Of a DNA stretch of 64,000 bases, positions 25,326 to 37,378 are shown piece after piece. Each line of letters opens with the position of its first letter. Within the stretch, counting starts at the first letter, position 1. The notes under the pieces were generated by a model. That model did not search any database and was not told where the DNA came from. It worked only from the letters and a program-made list of their open reading frames with translations. Made by a program: the position numbers and the translations under genes. The stretch covers positions 7,322,917 through 7,386,916 of the forward strand of contig CM034536.1 of the NCBI GenBank assembly GCA_020002185.1, in the 5' to 3' direction. The stretch comes from Paraescarpia echinospica. Lineage: Eukaryota > Annelida > Polychaeta > Sabellida > Siboglinidae.

Positions 25326-28137
25326 ATTCGCAGGGGGGACTCACAGAAAAGCCTGAAAATGGAGGCATAGATAAAGACAGCACAAATAAATCAGCAAATA
25401 ACAGTCTGGAAAACTCTTCTGAAGCTGGATATAAATGTGTTTGTTTAAATGCAAGGAGTATAGTAAACAAAAGAAATGAACTAAACATTATGGTAGAAGA
25501 TATTGACCCTCATATAATAGGTATAACCGAATCCTGGACCACCACCGATATATCAGATGCTGAATTGGGACTGACAGGATATGTAATGTTTAGAAAAGAT
25601 AGAATAGGAAGAAAGGGAGGTGGAGTTATTTTATATATTAAAGAATCTATCCAGGCTTATGAAATAAAATTAGAAAGAGAAGCAGATTGCGAAGAAGCTG
25701 TTTGGTGTAACATAGTTACAGGAAACTCAACGTTAACAGTTGGGTTAGTGTATCGAAGTCCAAACATAAGCATAGAAGAGAATGAAAAAATACAAAATGC
25801 TATAAGGGAAGTAAGCAAATGGGACTATTATTATGGGGGATTTTAACCACGGGCATATACAATTGAAATCTCTACAGAGTATGGGTAGTGAGGACCACAA
25901 GTTTTTAGTTTTAGTTCAAGATACTTTCCTTTCTCAACATGTGCTAGAACCAACCAGGGGTGAGAATGTGTTAGACATAGTTTTGTCCTCACAGAATGAA
26001 TTAGTTGACAATGTCAAGATATGTGAACCACTGGGGAGTAGCGATCACAACCAGATACATTTTACCATCAAAGTAAAATCAGAAAGGAATAGTAAAAAGC
26101 AGTGTGGGAGAAATTTCCACAAAGGAAGATATAAGGACATGAGGAAATATTTAGCAAAGATAGACTGGAATAACACACTGAAAAATAAGACAGCAACAGA
26201 ATGCTGGAATATATTAAAGAGTGAAATTAAGTGCATAGTCGATAAATTTGTACCCTTAAAAAAACAAGGGAAACTGTCCAAAAAGAAACACTTATCGAAA
26301 GAAGCCATTAGAAAAATTAAGTATAAACAAATTATGTGGAAGTCATATAGATGTATTGGAAATGATGAAGACTACAACAGTTATAAAGAAGCACTTAACC
26401 AAGCTACAGCTGAAATTAGAAATTCAAAGAGAAGCTATGAACAACAATTAGCTAGTAATATAAAACATGACAGCAAAAGTTTTTATGCGTATGTTCGAAG
26501 CAAACAGAAAGTTCAAGATAAGGTAGGGTCCTCTAGAAGATGGTGCTGGAAATATAATATCAGAGGGATTCTTAATGGCAGAAGACCTGAATGAGTACTT
26601 TAGTTCAGTGTTTACCAAAGAAGATATTAGTTCACTGCCAGTACCAGAGGCTAAGTTCAAGGGGGCAGATTCATCCTATTTAGGACAATTAATTGTAACC
26701 CCGGAAATGGTAGCTAAGAAAATAAGGGCTATGAAGGATAATAAATCACCTGGAGTGGATGGGATTCCGCCCAAACTACTATTGGAAATTGTAGGACAAA
26801 TTAGCGTACCGCTTGCAACAGTTTTCAATTTGTCATTAGAAGAGGGAGTGGTTCCTTTAGAATGGAAAGAGGCAAACATTATACCGTTATTTAAAAAAGG
26901 TTCGAGAAACAAGTGAGAGAACTATAGACCAGTGAGTTTAACATCAGTGATTTGCAAATTATTAGAAAGACTAATTAAAGATCACAGGTGGATTTTCTTG
27001 TTAGACATAACTTGTTAAACCGATCTCAACATGGATTTTTTAAAGCGAGGTCATGCATAACAAATATGTTATGTTTTTGGAAGACATCACTAAGTGGGTA
27101 GATGAAGGATCACCAGTAGATATCGTCTACTTAGATTTTCAAAAAGCTTTCGACAAAGTACCACATCAAAGATTACTGCTTAAACTAAAGGCCCATGGCA
27201 TAGGAAATGGTATAATAAACTGGATAGAACAATGGCTGATTGACAGAAGACAACGTGTAGTAGTTGATGGGGAGGCTTCAAACTGGAAATCGGTATTGAG
27301 TGGGGTACCACAGGGATCAATATTAGGACCTATATTATTCTTAATATATAGCAACGATTTGGATGATGAAATAACAAGCAAGGTGTTGAAATTTGCGGAT
27401 GATACAAAAGTGTTTAGAAGGATTAAAAGTGATGGAGATAGACAGCATTTACAAGATGATCTTGACAGGTTGATCAAATGGTCTGAAAAGTGGCAAATAC
27501 TGTTCAATTTTGGGAAATGTAAATGCCTCCACACAGGACATAGGAACGAATAGGTAGAATATATAATGGGGGGTACTGTTCTAAGTACTACTGTAAAAGA
27601 AAAGGACTTAGGGTTAACCATTAGTGCTGATATGAAGGTTTCAGAGCAGTGTGGAATTGCAGCGTCAAAGGGAAATCAAATCCTTGGATTAGTTAGGCGA
27701 AACATAATGTATAAGGAAAAAGAGCTAATAATACCGCTGTACAAACCAGTAGTTAGGCCTCATTTAGAATATTGTATTCAAGCGTGGAGGCCATATCGCA
27801 GGAAGGGCATAGATATGCTAGAAAGAGTGCAGAGGAGAGCAACTAAAATGATACCAAAACTGAGGGATCTTAGTTACGAAATACGCCTAAAAAAATGCGG
27901 TTTAACAACACTACAGACCAGGAGATTGAGAGGAGATCAGATAGAAGTGTTTAAAATATTGAATGGTTATGAAAATATTGATAGAAATATGTTTTTTCTC
28001 AGTTAAGAAAGGTAGAAGGACTAGAGGACATGAAGTTACATTAGCAAAGGAGCAGTGTAGATTAGATATAAGAAAGTTTTCATTTTCACAAAGGACTGTA
28101 AATGAATGGAACAGATTATCTGCTAATTGTGTGGGTG
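25316..28137 (+). pseudogene. CR1 copy C ORF2, frameshifted
   Basis: It aligns to copy A over the endonuclease and RT. Damage: a deletion near 25827 just before 'GDFNH', an extra base near 26525, TGA at 26914-26916 (the same nonsense change as in copy B), a one-base loss near 26986, a stop near 27550, and a shift near 27990. About 110 bases that encode the C-terminus and start the 3' UTR are missing at 28140. 'FADD' is retained (27391-27402). Confidence 0.9.
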
Positions 28138-28164
28138 CTAGGCCAAAGGGCTTCCTTGTCCACC

Positions 28165-28194
28165 TGCCACCTAGAGTTAATTCTCTGGGTGGCA
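28165..28194 (+). other. CR1 3' UTR hairpin, copy C
   Basis: The arms tgccacc/ggtggca are identical to copy B. Confidence 0.65.
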
Positions 28195-28206
28195 ATCTTG
28201 TTAAAC

Positions 28207-28740
28207 ATAATAAATCCTCGGCGTATTTGCGTCGGTTGAGCGTTAGATTTACAAATACCGTTAAATATGAAATAGGTTATAGAGAATGAAATAATGATGA
28301 AAGAAAACAATGGTGGTCAGGTGTTATCTCCATACTCGGAACATATTATGTACTTGTAGCTACAGTCAAGTCGCTCGAGGGTCGAGGCACCACTTGTGCC
28401 CACGAACGACTATGACGTCACTAACGTGTTATATATTTCCTTTGAAAACATATTTTTAATCCACGTACATCACGGTACATGGCGTTGGGGTAGAAAAGGG
28501 CATTGAAATTCACCCCACATAAATACTTATATTTATAAGAATAAAAAATAACAGTCCTACTTAGCATTGCGTAGACGTAATTGTTTTTATGGTATACAGA
28601 TGAGACGTATTACGTAGGCCATTCGACAATCTTTATTTTTGAAGCTAGGCCTACGAGCATCGCGTCTAGTTGTTTTCCAGTGTTTCTTTTAGCCGTTACT
28701 TCTAGTTCATGGTAATTATAATATAGCTTTTAATATCAGT
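28207..28740. other. Intergenic, nothing recognised
   Basis: No coding, RNA or repeat signature seen. Confidence 0.5.
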
Positions 28741-28759
28741 ATTTGCCTTTTTTGAACTG

Positions 28760-29250
28760 ATATTGGAATTCACGCAGACTCCGCATCCCAGTTTGGAATC
28801 GTAGAAGAATAAGCCTTCGAACAAAACTGAAAATCTACAGAGCTGTTGTCATTCCATCGATACTCTACGCGAGCGAAACATGGACCAGGTGCCAACGCCA
28901 TGCCAAAAAGTTAAACCATTTTCACATGAGCTGTCTGCGAAAGTTGCTGAAAATAAAGTACTAGACACCGACGTGTTCGCCCGGGCTGGCTTGTCAAATG
29001 CATACGCCAAGCTGAAGCAGACACGGCTGAGGTGGGCTGGCCGTGTGGTCAGAATGACAGGCACTCGTCTGCGAAAGAAGGTGTTCTACTGTGAGCTGTA
29101 AAAGGGGACCCGCTCTCGCCGAGGGCAAAATAAACGATACGAAGACTCACTGAATACACCCGTAAATAATTAATACGGACTCTTGTTGTTGGGAGAGAAC
29201 AGCGTGAGATCGACCAACGTGGCGCAGTGAAACGAAAGCGGGTGTTGTGT
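28760..29250 (+). mobile_element. Decayed LINE RT C-terminal fragment
   Basis: Shifting + frames read 'KLKIYRAVVIPSILYASETW', 'HFHMSCLRKLL', 'LKQTRLRWAGRVVRMTGTRL' and 'RYEDSL'. This is the conserved 'YASETW...LRWAGHVVRM' end of a LINE-type RT. At least three frame breaks make it non-functional. It is of a different family from the CR1 copies. Confidence 0.8.
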
Positions 29251-29584
29251 CCTATGAACATACGCATGATGTATAGCGGCCCTGTTCTTAACCAACTAAC
29301 ACATGAAGTTTGGGTGTTGCCACATAAGTTACAGTTTCTGACGTCCCTCGATCCAGAATTTCATGTTTCGGAAGATATGAACATTATCTACGGATGCATT
29401 GACAGTAAATCTTAGGACACGGCGAGGAAGAGTATGCATGTAAGTAGTAACTGCGCCACGTGAGGTCAGACTCTTTTAGGTTGGCAAGACTAATTAAGTA
29501 AAACACCTTGCACAACTAGGTTTTTTTAGATGGTCTAGCTATATTTTAGATTGATCCTTGACTGACATCCTGAGGCTGTGTAGG
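29251..29584. other. Intergenic, nothing recognised
   Basis: No supportable feature. Confidence 0.5.
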
Positions 29585-29887
29585 TTAATTCCTAGAAATA
29601 TTGGAGAGCCTTCGTGTTATAAAAGTCGTTCCTGGTAAGTTTGCTTCTCTATCAAGTTTGGAATTACGAGACTGCACTATTCTTACACCGGCCGTTTCAA
29701 GTGTCCTTACAAAAGCGAGAGAGTGACATTGTGAATAAAGATGTGACACTGATGGAATATTGAGACGGGCTGGGCTATAAACGATGGCAGAAGTGGCGCC
29801 ATGTTTGGGCATTCCAAGGTAGACTCTGAGATAACGATCGGCGAGTCGAGTGGTTTTCTTTGAGTGATGGTGATCGAGATCAAGCAC
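29585..29887 (-). pseudogene. Possible retroelement-derived ORF fragment (100 codons)
   Basis: A minus-strand frame with 'LPGTTFITRRLSNIS' at its end and 'YLGMPKHGATSAIVYSPARL' near its start. The 'PKHGAT...IPS...LY..CH' pattern recalls C-terminal parts of retroelement polyproteins, but I cannot name the family. No splice or start evidence supports a cellular gene. Confidence 0.3.
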
Positions 29888-29899
29888 AGCTAGATAAAA

Positions 29900-31315
29900 T
29901 CTGATGGATGATAATGTATGCTATGTCTATATCCGTGTCCTGTATCATGGATGTGCATTTGTTGACGCAATATTTTTAGCACGGACTCTGTTTTATTGTT
30001 GATGAAAGTATAACCTTCAGTGGATATTGCTTTGAAGGAAACCCATGCACATAAACATTTCTCGAGGCTTTCCATAACATGCAGAGGCCAAGTTGTTATT
30101 TCCAAGTGAAAATGTGCGTGTTTGAACATGTAGAATGGATTTTTTTACACAAGGATGCATTTGGAATATTCACAATTTGCTTGGATGAATATGTAATTTG
30201 CATAAATTCAACATGACCGCCAAACATCAATATTTTACTCAATCATTTGCTTTGAGATAACATTTTAATGATTTAAAATCGTATGCAGTTTTTATGATAT
30301 ACATTGAATCGCCTGATCGAATTTAGATTGTATAGCATTTGACATTTTTTGGAAAGTGCGCTCTATTATTATTAAAATATTGTAATTTCGCGCAAGGATG
30401 CGTATGAAATGCTTCATAATTTGATTGAACAAAAGGTCCTATATGATCAAAAAGCTGGTATACAAATACACAGTCTCTCTTTTGATTTTCACAAGTCCTT
30501 GACTCAATAACACAAGCCGCTGTAAAACTCAAAGTGGAACGCGTGACGGCTGTGGATATTTCTGCAGTTAGCAAACAAAACCAGTTCGTGATCCTTCTAT
30601 AATGCAGCATCTCACCTACCTGCCACTTGGCATACAGCTGCATATTATCAAACATTACAACTAGACATGTTGTGGATGTCATCCCTACTCCGTTACACCC
30701 TCATACCAGCATGCCACGGCATGACGCAGATGTCACATCATAGCAAAGACCCATGGTATTCTTATGTAACGTTCTTCCCAGTGCTAGGCCTGATCCCACT
30801 AATCCATCCTGCGTCTTAAACTGACATTGTTGTCATCTCAGGCTATGAAATATGGGTTTACTCAAAGCCCTCACATTCAAACAATCCATACACTGGAAAA
30901 TATGCTAACAATTGATATTGTTGCAGCCAGTAATATTGATAGTATTCTCTAGCGCAATGTCCCCAGACTCATTCGGATTGATGCTTTCTATGTAGCATTG
31001 GACACTTGATAGCAGGCGAACGTTGACAAGAGCTCCACGATGTTGTGCTAGCAACACTGTCAGCCACATGTTGATGAGGAAATCTACATGTTCTCAGTGC
31101 AGTGCACGCCCACATCCTGGTAGTTGTTGCGCTGAGCACTTATTTTGGTCAATGTGTAAAACCAACCGAGAAGACAACAGAGGACATGGAAGAACATAGA
31201 ACATGTGTTGATCCCGAGTTGGTTATTGTGGGGATACAAAAGGCCAAGCAACTAGAAACAAAGAAGTTATGTAACCAGCAGAGGTGCTATGGTGAATCCA
31301 AAGTAAAATGACTGA
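29900..31315. other. Intergenic, only short unassigned ORFs
   Basis: The longest is a 119-codon minus-strand frame at 30323-30682 with no recognised motif. AT-rich, no RNA gene seen. Confidence 0.45.
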
Positions 31316-31317
31316 AA

Positions 31318-31440
31318 ACGATAAGTTCTTATATAGCCCGTATACAATCCCTAGGACTACACCGAGTGTTTTACACTTTACTCAATGGCAGACTCTACAA
31401 TTCCATCGAACACCATCTCGACTTTTCTGTGAAGTATTCA
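31318..31440 (-). mobile_element. SINE copy, 5'-truncated
   Basis: On the minus strand: 'aaagtcgagatggtgttcga', 'aaagtgtaaaacactcgg', 'agtcctaggg' and 'gggctatataagaactta', the family body and tail. Confidence 0.65.
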
Positions 31441-31519
31441 TCCACATTGCACATGAAATCACTTGAATAATCGTACTGGAGGATCCGATCCAGAATGACA
31501 CGTGTGCAACTGCTGTAAA

Positions 31520-32215
31520 ACTGGTTCCTTGTTTGCTGGGTGATAAGGTTCCACATCAGCGTCTCCTCAAGAACCTGGACCACTATGGCTTCCGAGGCTG
31601 CACATTAAGATGGACTGAGTCATTCCTCTTTGGCAAGACCCAGGATGTGGCAAACGAACTCACCCACCAGACAAGTTAATTAAGGAATGTTCTATATATC
31701 TGTCTTGATACAAACACTTTTCTTAAAAGGAAAAGTGCACGCAAACACATAAACGCACGCGCACACACATACACTCGCGCGCGCGCGCACACACACACAT
31801 CAAAGACCTATGTATAACATTCAAAATAAAATCAACTGCGCACATGACACCATCATGTATTCCCTCACAAGAACCACAGTACCACTGTAGCTGTCAAAGT
31901 CGTACATGAGATCAGGAGGACGACAAAATGTTGTCCGTTACCACTCTTCGTAGTATACACTGCTGTCCTCCACAACAACTGAATGCGACTCCAACTATAG
32001 ACCTAGACGCTCTGGAGGTGTGGGACAAAAAATGGCTAATGCAATTTAATGTAACTAAATGCCGTGTGTTAACAGTAGCTAAAAAGAGAAAGCCAACCGA
32101 GTCGAACAATTCCCTTTGCGGTGAAGCACTGCAGGATCACCAGAGTCAAATACCTTGGTGTCGACGTCAACGATCGCGTCCACTGGGAACACACATCAAA
32201 CAACCAATTAACACC
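31520..32215 (+). mobile_element. Decayed LINE RT fragment, interrupted by CA repeat
   Basis: 31545-31665 reads 'DKVPHQRLLKNLDHYGFRG' and 'FLFGKTQDV' (the RT 'AFDKVPH' region). 31990-32190 reads 'DLDALEVWDKKWLMQFNVTK' then, after a shift, 'KYLGVDVNDRVHWE', the section after the catalytic FADD box. The FADD region itself is not recognisable. A CA/CG microsatellite (31735-31800) lies between the two parts. Confidence 0.75.
31735..31800. repeat. CA/CGCG-rich microsatellite
   Basis: 'acacacatacactcgcgcgc' followed by 'gcgcacacacacacat'. Confidence 0.9.
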
Positions 32216-32359
32216 GCACTGCCTTTATTAACAGGAACCTGTAACGTTATTGCTTGCTTGCTTGCATATAACTGAATAATACACAAACAAAACGTCATGA
32301 TCATATATGTTTATTACGCACCTATCTAGCTACACGTGCGCACTGATCTATATACACTT

Positions 32360-33190
32360 ACAAAAAAATACCACTCAAATACCATTGAATGATATTAGGT
32401 AGTATTGTGGCCAATGGCATTTGAATGGTATTTGAATGGTACTTGTTATTAACCCTTTCTTTACTGTTCAATGATATTCTGAATGGTCTTCAATGATATT
32501 AGGGGGTATTATGGCCAATGGTATTTGAATGATATTTAATCCAATGGTATTGAACGGTCCTCAGTGGTATACCATTGAATGGTACCATTGAATGGTATAC
32601 CACTGAGAACCATTCAGATTACCATTCAATGGTAGTCTGAATGGTCTTCAATGATATTAGGGGGTATTATGGCCAAGGGTAGTTGAATGGTATTTAATCC
32701 AATGGTATTGAATAGTCCTCAGTGGTATATCATTGAATGATATACCACTGAGGACGATTCAGATTACCATTCAAAATACCATTCAATGGTAGTCTGAATG
32801 GTCTTCAATGATATTAGGAGGTATTATGGCCAAGGGTAGTTGAATGGTATTTAATCCAATGGTATTGAATAGTCCTCAGTGGTATATCATTGAATGATAT
32901 ACCACTGAGGACCATTCAGAATACAATTCAAAATATCATTCAATGGTATTCTGAATGGTCTTTAATCCAATGGTATTGAACATTCCTCAGTGGTATATCA
33001 TTTAATGGTATCCACTGAGGACCATTCAGAATACCATTCAAAATATCATTGAATGGGATTCTGAATGGTCTTCAATGGTATTTGCCAGTATAATTTATTA
33101 TACCGTTCTATTGTATACCAATCAGAATACTATTGGATTACCCCGAATGGTATAACACTGAAGCATATTATTGAAAACCATTAAAAACCA
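32360..33190. repeat. Palindromic satellite built on accattcaatggt
   Basis: The core 'ccattcaatggt'/'accattgaatggt' and its variants occur dozens of times in both orientations. Longer units of about 157 bp repeat 'tcttcaatgatattagg' and the palindromes at 32560-32607, 32715-32755 and 32872-32912. Units diverge toward both ends. No ORF. Confidence 0.9.
32715..32755. repeat. Perfect 41-bp palindrome
   Basis: 'gtcctcagtggtatatcatt', one central g, then the exact reverse complement. A second perfect copy is at 32872-32912 and a near-perfect one of 48 bp at 32560-32607. Confidence 0.93.
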
Positions 33191-33199
33191 TTGAACAAC

Positions 33200-34690
33200 G
33201 TATTCTAAATAACAAATTCAACCTTATATAAACTTTTGAATACCACTGATTATCACTCAATGTAGTGCATGCACTACTGAAAGGCAGTTAAATACCCCAT
33301 TGGTACTTCATATATTGCAAACACACACCAGTAAAAAGATATATGTGTGGGATATATTCCACAATATGATGCAATTAAAATACCATTGACTAAAAATACT
33401 ATCACATCTTAAACTAATTGTGATGATTATATTACAAATAAAATAATGGACTCTTGAAGTTTTTGCTTTGTACAATACACATCCATACCAACACTTACAA
33501 ATGTTCTAGCTATGAATAAATAAAAAAATTAACTGTTGCAGATGCCATCACAAGAACCTTAAACATAACGTATATAAAAATGCTAGAACAGATTGATAGT
33601 TAATTTACAGTAAATAATATGAATTTATTTATGACCTACCTTTTTAATAATCTATGTTTTCATAACAAGCAAGTTTGATCAAAACAAATTATCAAATTTC
33701 TGCATTTGGAAATGGGATATCTCTGGAAGTAATTATACTATATACAAATAAGGTTTTCAGTGTTGCATTCAGTAGACGCAGCTGTGTGAAATGATCAGAC
33801 AATTTTAAAATCATCTATAGGTTGAAAGAGATAAGCATATTTGTTGAAAAAAAAAGTTTTTTGTTGCACTTTACCAACAAATTATTTTTTTAATAAAACA
33901 TACAGAACAATGATATGATCATCTCACAATAGAATGTATACAGAACATGGATATTAAAGAATCATAATTATATATATGTGCTCCAAAAAGAATGGCAGTG
34001 TTTCCAAATGTGCTAATGTTGGCTCAAAATGTTGGCCAATTTGTTTGTTACCATGGAAACAGGGTTTCGGCCTAAAAAAGTTCAATATATTTTTACCCAG
34101 TATGATCCATTCCATACTTTGAGCAGACAAAATTGCACAATTTCCACAAATAAAAAAAATCCTACCTACCTGTTGTGTCTGGCCTTATCATATGGCATGT
34201 CAATATAAATTGTAAAGATGGTAATTTTAAGGGGAAGTGAGAAAGCATATGGTTTTACTATAAAAAAAGTTTGGCTCTTGATATCAATCATCATGATTTT
34301 GTATTATTAAGACATTCCAATATTATATCAAAGTTTTCATTTACACTATAATGATGAAGCGTATAATTGAGTTTCGACATATCGCGCTTTGCCCTGAAAC
34401 CTTACATATGTACAGTATACATTATATGATATAACAATATTCCATAATTCAGAATGCATACACACAAACACTATACCACTGTTACTAATTTCATTGTTGT
34501 GCAGCCTGGAGAAAGCTTGCTTTTGGCCATCATGCAGCGATAACATCAAGCTGAAATAAATGGAAAAGAACACAATAAAAGTACAATGTGTGTGGCTAAT
34601 AAATAAATAGTAATATAATATTATAATATTATACTGTCAATAAAAAATGGAGCATTTGGACAATTATTGATAGTCTGGATAATTACTCAG
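33200..34690. other. Intergenic, nothing recognised
   Basis: Very AT-rich with A/T runs. No supportable gene or repeat. Confidence 0.5.
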
Positions 34691-34699
34691 CAAAGTTTA

Positions 34700-34901
34700 A
34701 GTATCTCTGTCTGGGTATTCCTTCTGTTATATATGCATGTCTATGTGGTGGACTATGTGTATAGTGATGCGTAGGGATACACGTTGTAGTTGAGAACTAT
34801 GTGAGTAGTGATATGCTGATATGCAAATAAAGTTCAGTTGAGTGCCAACCCTAAGAACCACGAGTATGTGTTACTGTAGTGTCTGAATATACAACAGATA
34901 A
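34700..34901 (+). repeat. Probable 5' LTR remnant
   Basis: It lies directly before the primer-binding-site-like sequence, with a 'tatatatgca' box and a 'gcaaataaag' poly(A) signal. Without a second LTR the limits are a guess. Confidence 0.4.
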
Positions 34902-35042
34902 TTGGCGACGAGGCGGATGGGATGGTATCAACTCATCGAAGTGTTGAAACAGGACAGTTTCCTGATACTGTGAGTGAAACAGTTATTTGAAATTGACGTG
35001 TGAGCTGTGAGGGAAACAGCCGAAGAAGACGCACGCGTGAGC

Positions 35043-36014
35043 ATGGCAGACTTCACCGGGCTAATGGCGCCTAAATTCTGCCTAGCTGAGTCAAACGCGA
35101 AGGAAAGTTGGCAGACTTTGAAGCAGAAGTTCAACATGTATTTGCTGGCGTCAGGGAATACTACGAAGAGTAACGCAGAGAAGATTGCAATGTTACTGAC
35201 ATTCGGTGGCGCAGAATTGTTAGTGATTTACAATTCGTTCGATTATAACATTGAAGGCGCGGCAGCAGAAATACCGACAGTGAAAGTAGTACTCGAGCGA
35301 TTTGACAACTACTTCGCTCCGAGGACAAACGAACTGATTGATCGGTATAAATTCCGTTCGTGCAAGCAGTCGTACGATGAAACGACGGCGTCGTACATAG
35401 CGCGGCTATGGAATCTAGCAAAAACGTGCAATTTCGGCGACGAAAAGGAGAACAATTTACGTGACCAACTCGTCTACGGAAGTCACGATGACAGTCTCCG
35501 GGAGAAATTATTCCGCGAGGAAACGCTGACCTTGCAGAACGCGAGACAGATTGCCACATCCCACGAGGCAGCGCGACAGAACATGAACTTATTCCGCGGA
35601 CAGCAGACGCACGATGCTCCGGCGGCTACCATCAACAGGGTGACGAAGGTTAAGGCCGACAAAACAGTTCCGCCGCGGCAGGGCAGCACGGAGATGCGAC
35701 GGGTCGTCCGGGGGCACGGCCACGTGAAATGCAAGTTTTGTGGCCGAGAACATGCTTTCGACCGAAAGCAATGTCCACCTTTCGGTAAACGTTGTCACAT
35801 TTGTGGACGGGACAATCACTTTGCCAAGATGTGCCAAGTGCAGGGCAATCGTGAGCGTGGTAAACACAAGAACACTGAGCGACAGCGGCCGGTGCATACT
35901 GTGTCTGTGACAGTCGATACGGACGATAGTCAGAATGATGTTTCAAATGTGTTAGATGTGCATGCACTGCATGATTGTGAAACCGATCTGCTATCATTGT
36001 ATATCCAACTGTAA
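35043..36014 (+). CDS. Gypsy Gag-like protein
   Basis: The ORF is 323 codons from the ATG at 35043. Gag forms the particle that packages the element RNA. The middle has the retrotransposon-gag region ('WQTLKQKFNMYL', 'FDNYFAPRTNELIDRYKF', 'SYIARLWNLAKTCNFGD'). The C-terminus has a CCHC zinc knuckle 'CHICGRDNHFAKMC' (C-x2-C-x4-H-x4-C) and a related Cys/His cluster 'CKFCGREHAFDRKQC' just before it. It ends at TAA; pol follows in the -1 frame. The frame is intact, unlike pol. Confidence 0.85.
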   Translation: MADFTGLMAPKFCLAESNAKESWQTLKQKFNMYLLASGNTTKSNAEKIAMLLTFGGAELLVIYNSFDYNIEGAAAEIPTVKVVLERFDNYFAPRTNELIDRYKFRSCKQSYDETTASYIARLWNLAKTCNFGDEKENNLRDQLVYGSHDDSLREKLFREETLTLQNARQIATSHEAARQNMNLFRGQQTHDAPAATINRVTKVKADKTVPPRQGSTEMRRVVRGHGHVKCKFCGREHAFDRKQCPPFGKRCHICGRDNHFAKMCQVQGNRERGKHKNTERQRPVHTVSVTVDTDDSQNDVSNVLDVHALHDCETDLLSLYIQL

Positions 36015-36022
36015 ATAATGTT

Positions 36023-37378
36023 GTGTTAGCCATGGAGCTTGACACAGAGTCCTCAGTATCAATGATTCCTGTTGATGTGTACCAGTCGAAGTTTTCAAAC
36101 TGTCGGCTCCAGCCTAGCAACAAAGTGTTCCGTAGCTTCACGGGGGAATCGGTCCCATGTAAGGGCATGTCCAGTGTGAATGTGCAGTATAATACACAGA
36201 ATGTAGATCTGATGTTGTATATTGTCCCGGGCAGTAGACATGTGCTGTTTGGCAGAGACTGGCTAGAGGCCATTAAACTCGACTGGGCAGGGATTAAGTT
36301 TCGACCTGGGTCAGGGTCGGTGTGCCTCTCACATGAATGTCAGCTAGATGGGCTAGTCAGTAAACATCAGGGTTTGTTTGATGGGAAACTGGGGTTGTTG
36401 AAAGGTATCAAAGCACACATTGAAGTAGTAGAGGGGGCTAACCCGGTGTACACTAAGCCGTATCGGGTCCCCTATGCTCTGCGACCAAAAGTCGAGCAAG
36501 AGTTAGACAGGCTTGAAAAAGCAGGGGTGATTTCACCAGTTACAAGTAGTGACTGGGCAACAGGTGTGGTGGTTGTGCCCAAGAAGAATGGTGCTATTAG
36601 ACTGTGTGGCAATTATAAGACGACAGTTAACCCTCAGTTGAAAACTGTGTCCCCGCCGAATATCCACATTGACGATATTCTGGCAGATTTGGCTGGTGGA
36701 GCAAAATTCTCAAAACTTGACTTAGCAAATGCGTACAACCAAATGGAGGTTTCTGAGGAATATAGGCAGTACCTGACCATATCAACGCATAATGGACTAT
36801 TCCAACAGAACAGGTTAGTCTATGGAATCACAACTGCGCCAGCTATCTGGCAGAATGCGATAGAGAAAGTGTTGCAAGGATTGCCAGGTGTCAAGGTATA
36901 TCTAGATGATATCCTTGTGTCAGGAAGAACTGAGTTTGTGCCAGATTTTGCGTCCACGCTCCATCCTCTCACCACGTTGCTTGAGAAGGATAGGAAGTTT
37001 GAGTGGACAGGTGACATGGATGACGCGTTTCTGGCAGTGAAACGTGCTCTAGGCGAGTCAGGGTTTCTGATGCATTTTGACAGCAATCTCCCTGTGACAG
37101 TTGCATGTGATGCATCGCCAATTGGTGTCGGAGCGGTGCTCTCTCACATCATGCCTGATGGAGAGGAGCGACCAATTCAGTTTGCATCTCGCTCGTTGAC
37201 GAGAGCAGAACAGAAGTACTCACAGATTGAGAGGAAAGGACTAGGAATCATATTTGGTGTAAAGCGATTATATCCTTTTCTGTTTGGCAGGAAGTTCACT
37301 CTTGTCACTGATAACAAACAAATCAATAACGTTACATGCTATCATTCCAAAACAGTTTCGAGCAGAAATTCTAGATGA
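36023..37378 (+). pseudogene. Gypsy Pol part 1: protease, RT, RNase H (with deletions)
   Basis: The pol frame is open back across the gag stop. The protease site reads 'LDTESS' where DTG or DSG is expected, so the catalytic Gly is replaced. The RT has 'PYRVPYALRPKVEQELDRL', 'FSKLDLANAY' and 'YLDDILVSG' (36898-36926). Directly after 'SGRTE' the sequence jumps to 'FVPDFASTLHPLTTLLE', so about 60 residues of the RT thumb/connection are missing in frame. RNase H has 'VACDASPIGVGAVL' and ends at 'LVTDN'. The usual segment between RNase H and integrase is also lost, with a frame change near 37315. Confidence 0.87.

Larger units (their letters stand above)
25048..28206 (+). mobile_element. CR1-like LINE, copy C (5'-truncated)
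   Basis: It starts within the ORF1 esterase block, carries the frameshift heptamer, a broken ORF2, the 3' UTR hairpin (28165-28194) and a shortened tail. It is closer in sequence to copy B than to copy A. It lies about 1.1 kb downstream of the VPS8 stop. Confidence 0.9.

Noticed and set aside
30323..30682. 119-codon minus-strand ORF as a gene
   Set aside because: No recognisable motif, no splice context, and the surrounding sequence looks intergenic.
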